Below are positions 59,824-64,000 of a stretch of DNA of 64,000 nucleotides, piece by piece. The stretch spans positions 162,313 to 226,312 of the forward strand of contig CAJNDS010000019.1 in assembly GCA_905221605.1 (NCBI GenBank), given 5' to 3'. Origin of the DNA: Symbiodinium natans. Taxonomy: Eukaryota > Sar > Dinophyceae > Suessiales > Symbiodiniaceae. A program made the position numbers and the translations under genes. A model generated the notes under the pieces. The model saw only the letters and a program-made list of their open reading frames with translations. It was not told where the DNA came from and did not search any database. Position 1 is the first letter of the stretch. Each line of letters begins with the position of its first letter.

Positions 59824-59934
59824 AATGGCCCAGCAACCATCTTATCATAAGGGTGCCCTTTCTGGCTTTGGCTATTTTAGAAGGGAACGTAGAATCAACA
59901 AAAAGGTCAACAGGGCCCCGCTGGGCTACCCACA
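59824..59934. mobile_element. Family D element, intact
   Basis: TGGCCCAGCAACCATCTTAT then CATAAGGGTGCCCTTTCTGG; AGGGCCCCGCTGGGCTACC. The ends TAGCCCAGC/GGCCCAGC are complementary. Confidence 0.7.
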
Positions 59935-60090
59935 AAATTTAGCCGTGAACTCCAGAACACGTTGGAGATGCGTCCAGATGGGCGCGAACTCGCTAAGCAA
60001 GGGTTGAGAGCTGCGCATAAGGGCAAGTGTCTGGTTCGCGGTTCAGGTTTAAGGGTTTGGGGTCTTAGAGAAATCTTTGTATGGTAGAGT

Positions 60091-60180
60091 CAGTGTATAT
60101 ATGTATACACACACGACACTTAAATGTATGTGTATATAATAAATACATAAATAAATATGTATATATATATATACACATAT
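60091..60180. repeat. TATATG/CACACA and TA microsatellite
   Basis: (TA)n with AAATA and ACACAC units. Confidence 0.95.
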
Positions 60181-61025
60181 GTGGCATCTGCTTTTCGTGC
60201 CTAGCCATTGAAGGTTCAAGCATAAACTGTGAAGCTGAGTGTGCAGTAGGCAGACGAAGCTCCGGTTCTCAACCCAGGTTCTTCCCTCAGCCATTGGTGA
60301 AGATCAGGCACTGCATGCTGCCGGGGATTGCGGGATCATGGGTGTAGGGCTTTGCTTGCCATATCACGTAATCCGAAATGGGGTGACTCTCTCCTATGCT
60401 TACTTCGCCCATAGTTGAGTTTTTGAACTTTCCGGGCTTCCATAGCTTGCCAGGAATTAAGAAGCTTAATTAACCTCGACTACTCCCTGGCTATTGGAGA
60501 AGCAAGTATCCCCAATTTAAGGACTACATAGTGTACCTTAAACTTAAGCACCTGTACGTTTGGGCTTTAGGCTTTCGTATGAGAAGGCCCATCAAGGAAT
60601 GGTCACCACACCCAGATCATCACGGAGAATGCTTAGGGTTTAGGGCTGTTGTTGGGCGAGGGTCGGCGGGAGGGGGAGTGGGAGAGGGTGACACGTGTTC
60701 GAACTTTTCTGAACATACTTTACTAATTTAATTGAAGCCTTAGCAAACTAGCCCTAGGAGCAATTGGGGGTTGGGGATTTGTGCCCAGGCAGGCCATGGA
60801 TGGGGTTTGTACTCTCTGGTCGGGCGCAGAGGTCGTGGAAACTAAACATTTCGTCGTCTGGCAGGATCCGTTCCCCAGCGCAGGCGTGCAAAACTTTGCA
60901 CCTTGTAGGCAGGTACAGCACACAAATTCTAAGCCACGCGAGCTTCCTCACAGCAGCCTGGGTTACCAGCATGCCTACCTCAAGGCCAGGGGCCCTGCCA
61001 CGCAAGAAGAGCACACTTTCTTCAG
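60181..61025. other. Repeat-free region with open frames, nothing settled
   Basis: Several 60-90-codon frames overlap on both strands at 60740-61025; none was recognised and no splice sites were chosen. Confidence 0.35.
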
Positions 61026-61154
61026 TTTAGGGTTTAAGTTCAGGGTTTAGGGCCTAGAGTTTAGGGTTTGGCCGTTAACCCATATTCCTAAACCCCTAAA
61101 AAACCCTGAAGCTCCCCTCTAAAACCCTCAACGCCTCAATTCTCTGAAGCCCTT

Positions 61155-61215
61155 GGGGTTTAGGGTTTAGGGTTTAGGGTTCAGGGTTCAGGGTTTAGGG
61201 TTTCGGGTTTAGGAT
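61155..61215 (+). repeat. TTTAGGG/TTCAGGG tract
   Basis: About eight units. Confidence 0.9.
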
Positions 61216-61221
61216 ATCTTG

Positions 61222-61334
61222 GTAGACCGGCAACCATCTCATGATAAGAGTACCCTTTTTTGAGGTTGGTGTCTTTATAGGGGAACTTAGAACCAACAAG
61301 AAGGGGCACAAAAGGTACCGCTGGGCTACTAAGG
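61222..61334. mobile_element. Family D element, intact
   Basis: CCGGCAACCATCTCATGATA then AGAGTACCCTTTTTTGAGG; AAAGGTACCGCTGGGCTAC. Confidence 0.7.
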
Positions 61335-61424
61335 TGTTCAAACATTCTTTACTACTTTAGGGTGGTTAGGGTTTAGATTGTTGGGGAGTACCTTTAGCGG
61401 ATGTTTTTGAGCTGTGATATGGCC

Positions 61425-61530
61425 ACTTCTCCAAATTGTTGTCCCTGTTTGGGTACCCTAAATATTTAGGGGCCGTCTGAAAATAGTAACCCCAACTGGG
61501 ACCATATTTTCGAGAAATGCCCATACAGGA
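61425..61530. mobile_element. Family F element
   Basis: CTCCAAATTGTTGTCCCTGT then TTGGGTACCCTAAATATTTA; right arm GGGACCATATTTTCGAGAAA. Confidence 0.65.
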
Positions 61531-61587
61531 GCCGGATCCCAACAAGGAGTTGACTGCGGCACTGAAGTTCAGACATCCATGACCCCC

Positions 61588-61675
61588 TGGTTCTTAGTAG
61601 GGAATGAGGGCCCTCTCTAATCCATTTAAAGGGTGTATATAGGGCCCTCATTCCCTCATTCCCTACTAAGTACCA
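61588..61675. mobile_element. Perfect-arm palindrome (single copy seen)
   Basis: CTTAGTAGGGAATGAGGGCC is inverted against GGCCCTCATTCCCTCATTCC + CTACTAAG around TTTAAAGGGTGTATA. The right arm carries one extra CATTCCCT unit. Confidence 0.75.
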
Positions 61676-62035
61676 TCCACATGAAGCCGAACCACATGCA
61701 CATGTCAGCTCCGAGCTAAACCCTGGACCCGAAACTCCAAAAACTACGCCCTAAGCCCTAAGCTTCAAAAACCTGAGTCCTGAGCCTTAAGCCCTAAACC
61801 CTAAACCCTCAGTGGAGGTGGGAGCTTCTTGCGCAGAGCTGCCCGAGGATTGCACCTGAATTTCTTGGCAGCTGCGGAGGAATCTCCATCCTGAGAGCAC
61901 CATGCTGGGTGTTGTGGGGCACACACACACACACGGACACAGACACAGAGAAAGAGATACACAGAGAGCAAGATACATGGCCCCGGCAGGCTGCGAGCCC
62001 TAAGGTTTAAATAAGGGTTACTTTCAACCCTAAAC

Positions 62036-62132
62036 TGGGGACGTTCCCCCTTTTCTCATGCTCCTTCTTCAGGATTTTAATCGGGGGTACTACAATCCCT
62101 ATTAAGGACTGTTCGTTTAAGGGGCACATCCC
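62036..62132. mobile_element. Family C element
   Basis: GGGGACGTTCCCCCTTTTCT ... GGGGGTACTACAATCCCTAT, closing TTAAGGGGCACATCCC. Confidence 0.7.
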
Positions 62133-62211
62133 TAGACCCTAAATAGAAGATGGCTGTCTGAGTGGGGAAACCATCCATTTGCAATGGGCCCAAGCCAAAC
62201 ACATACTTCCC

Positions 62212-62275
62212 TAAACCCTAAACCCTAAACCCTAAACCCTAAACCCTAAACCCTAAACCCTAGACCCTAAACCGC
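62212..62275 (-). repeat. CCCTAAA array
   Basis: About eight units. Confidence 0.95.
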
Positions 62276-62289
62276 CAGGGCTTAAGGGA

Positions 62290-62342
62290 AACGACACCGA
62301 AGAAGGGAAGAAGAGTACTGCCGGGCGTCCTGGCCCACTATC
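62290..62342. mobile_element. Family D right part
   Basis: GGGAAACGACACCGAAGAAG then GGAAGAAGAGTACTGCCGGG, CGTCCTGG. Confidence 0.5.
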
Positions 62343-62344
62343 TT

Positions 62345-62440
62345 GGGTACGCAGTCACATTGTCCCTTACGGCCCTTCCTTGGGTTAAGCCTTAAACCCA
62401 AGGGCCCATACTTCAGAACCCTTTGAAGAAGGTAAGGGAC
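62345..62440. mobile_element. Family H element
   Basis: CAGTCACATTGTCCCTTACG pairs with the right arm GGTAAGGGAC; CAAGGGCCCATACTTCAGAA in the middle. It gives the GTCCCT donor of exon 62441-62478. Confidence 0.5.
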
Positions 62441-62478
62441 CATGTAGCTGCCCGTCAACCACTACGACATCCCAAGCC
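62441..62478 (-). CDS. Exon candidate
   Basis: Minus strand: CCTATTAG, one base, 12 codons (AWDVVVVDGQLH), one base, donor GTCCCTTACC, which begins a family H element. Its phase does not match 62657-62674 directly. Confidence 0.35.
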
Positions 62479-62499
62479 CTAATAGGGGTTTAGGGTTTA

Positions 62500-62667
62500 G
62501 GGTTCTGGTTTTTCATGGGTAGTTAGAAGTAGGGATATAAAACACGGTAACAACACTTTTAACCCTATTTAGGGTACTTATAACCCTAAACCCTCAACCC
62601 TCAACCCTCAACCCTCAACCCTAAACCCTAAACCCTACTTCTTGCTACCCATGAGCCTCCAAGTATG
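62500..62667. mobile_element. Family A element with a telomere-like array at ACCCTA
   Basis: TTTTTCATGGGTAGTTAGAA to TTGCTACCCATGAGCCTCCAAGTA. A CCCTAAA/CCCTCAA array (about 62584-62636) replaces the single ACCCTAC seen in other copies. Confidence 0.75.
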
Positions 62668-62674
62668 GGTCGCT
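62657..62674 (-). CDS. 18-bp exon next to a family A element
   Basis: Minus strand: very pyrimidine-rich acceptor (CCCTTTACCCTTCAG), six codons (SDPYLE), then GAG|GCTCATGG, a one-base variant of the family A terminus GAG|GTTCATGG used as a GC donor. Confidence 0.4.
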
Positions 62675-62774
62675 CTGAAGGGTAAAGGGATGGACAGTTG
62701 AGAAAAGACTCAACCCTACTTTCAGGGCCCTTATAGCCCAACTCCTAAACCCTAAACCCTAAACTTGAAGCCTT

Positions 62775-62823
62775 GAGCCCTAAACCCTAATGACCCTACT
62801 TTTCACTACCCGTGAACCTGCTG
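62775..62823. mobile_element. Family A right end
   Basis: TGACCCTACTTTTCACTACC then CGTGAACCTGCTGAGTA. It gives the GTTCACGG donor of exon 62818-62877. Confidence 0.55.
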
Positions 62824-62877
62824 AGTAGAGGATCCTATGCTACCCCAGTGTTTAGCAAGCTCTGGATTCTGGGGCAT
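62818..62877 (-). CDS. Exon
   Basis: Minus strand: exactly 20 codons (MPQNPELAKHWGSIGSSTQQ) between CTTCGTAGAG and CAG|GTTCACGG, the terminus of a family A element. Phase 0, matching the 3' end of 62963-63424. Confidence 0.5.
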
Positions 62878-62962
62878 CTCTACGAAGAGGTTTAGGGTCG
62901 TACTTGGAGGGCAATTAGGGTCTAAGGCTTAGGGTGTAGGCCCTACACCCTAAACCCTAAAC

Positions 62963-63424
62963 CTGTGGGGGGGAGATCCGCGGAATTCTTCGCTCCTGCG
63001 CGACAGGACGTTTTTTGGCAGCTGGCAGCCTTGGCTCTGACATGCAGCTCCTGGGGAACTTTAGCCCGATGTCTGCGATGCTCCAAAGTCGTTCCTTCTC
63101 AGATGCCATCCTCCAGAGAAACGCTGCGGTCACGGAAGATCGTTTCTTCCCAGCCTCCAAGAGATGTGCTCTTCTCTCCGCTTTGTCCGATCCTCCGCTT
63201 GCGGATTCAGCTCCTCCAAAACCACAGCAAGCAGGAGACAGGGAGAAAGCTCTCATCTGTTGACGGTCTGACATCAGCTCATAGGTGTCTGCAGAGCACG
63301 GGCGCCCGACAGTTTTGTTAATTTTGCAGCCTTCGGCCACTTCCCCTGAGCATCGACTGATGATTTGTATCAACAGAAAATGCACTATCAGATGGCTTCT
63401 CATTTGTACTTGGTGTAGTGACAA
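62963..63424 (-). CDS. Long 5' exon candidate
   Basis: Minus-strand open frame of about 155 codons without a stop, ending in CAG|GTTTAGGG, a full donor at the edge of a telomere-like tract. The C-terminal two thirds is clearly protein-like: KAERRAHLLEAGKKRSS, FLWRMASEKERLWSIADIGL, then a basic PAAKKRPVAQERR. ATG codons fall at 63403 and further in. The region upstream is AT-rich and free of telomere repeats, which fits a 5' end. A shorter plus-strand frame (SPMSAMLQSRSFSDAILQRN, ending at 63263) overlaps and is the alternative. No family recognised. Confidence 0.45.
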
Positions 63425-63880
63425 AATCTATCTGGGCCATATTGAAATTTCTTGTGGTGTATATTGATGACAAATATTGAGTTTCTGTATTGATTTTGTT
63501 TTGTTGGTTGTATTGATTTCAAGGTTGCTTTGAGGAAGTGTGGCCAGTTGTGTTTTGGCTCTAGCTGTCTGGGTAGTTCAATTCAGGGAAGCCTTGCAAA
63601 AGGTTCTATCTGTGGGGCCCCTCAGGATCCATATTAAAATCGAGCCCAACCTTACACCAACGTTACATTAAAGTAACAAGATTAAAAAACATGTTATTTA
63701 GAAAGGGAACGAAAGGTAAAAAATATATGGGATTATTACCGTGCCAATACTCTACAAAGATGATTCCTTGGCGTTTCAAGGCTTTTATTAGTATCGTCAT
63801 TTCCATGGGAAAAAGATGAATATTAACAAGCCACCCCCCCCTTCCCCCTTCCCCCATAATGCCGTTGCGCGGCTTGCAAA
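63425..63880. other. AT-rich unique region upstream of the 5' exon candidate
   Basis: Free of telomere units; T/G-rich on the plus strand (GATTTTGTTTTGTTGGTTGT), AT-rich 63640-63820, C-rich at 63831-63855. Could hold a promoter or 5' UTR for a minus-strand gene, or a 3' UTR for the alternative plus-strand reading. No motif identified. Confidence 0.4.
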
Positions 63881-64000
63881 CCCTAAGCTCTGATCCCTAA
63901 AAACCCTACAAACCCTAAAAACATCAGAAACCCTAAAAACCCTAAAAACACTAGGAACCCTACAAACCCTAAAAACCCTAAAAACCCTAAAAACCCTAAA
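63880..64000 (-). repeat. CCCTAAAAA nonamer tract at the window end
   Basis: ACCCTAAAAACCCTAAAAAC units, a 9-bp variant, running off the window. Confidence 0.95.

Overview
The window is eukaryotic nuclear DNA dominated by the plant/alga-type telomere heptamer. TTTAGGG or its complement CCCTAAA recurs every few hundred bases, in both orientations, as short pure arrays and as decayed tracts. The repeat type, a long endonuclease/exonuclease/phosphatase ORF, a Ty1/copia reverse-transcriptase fragment and introns with GT, GC and possibly GA starts fit a dinoflagellate best. This is an inference: no rRNA, tRNA or spliced-leader sequence was found to prove it.

No long conventional gene is visible, but the sequence between the arrays is not all junk. 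Many 30-100 bp islands lie between the telomere-like tracts. Read on the minus strand they are open, end in AG on the upstream side and GT (often GTTTAGGG or GTTCATGG) or GC on the downstream side, and have protein-like composition. Where neighbours were followed by hand, the codon phases agree across long stretches: about 12286 down to 10083, and about 9522 down to 3883. I therefore read the window as the exons of one very long minus-strand gene, or a few genes in tandem, whose introns hold the telomere-like arrays and small palindromic elements. A possible 5' end lies at 62963-63424 and a possible 3' end near 2918. No product was recognised; several exons encode hydrophobic stretches.

The introns hold three kinds of repeats. 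(1) Interstitial telomere-like arrays: pure TTTAGGG plus homogenised variants (TTCAGGG, TTTGGGG, TTTTAGGG, GGGTTGA, CCCTAAAA, CCCTAAAAA). (2) At least ten families, named A-K here, of about 80-140 bp palindromic MITE-like elements. Family A has ends that could act as splice sites, as in introners. (3) Simple sequence: long poly-C/poly-G (up to 57 nt), AT and CA/GT microsatellites and minisatellites.

Layout: 1-2900, degenerate telomere tracts. 2900-12900, the best-supported exon chain. 13000-25400, sparser exon candidates and large arrays. 25526-26713, a plus-strand LINE-type ORF. 26800-48100, arrays, MITEs and scattered exons. 48180-48478, the copia fragment. 48600-62900, microsatellites, MITEs and exons. 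62963-63424, a long 5' exon candidate. 63425-63880, AT-rich unique DNA. 63880-64000, a CCCTAAAAA array.

All exon calls were made by eye from splice motifs, open frames and phase. They need transcript evidence.
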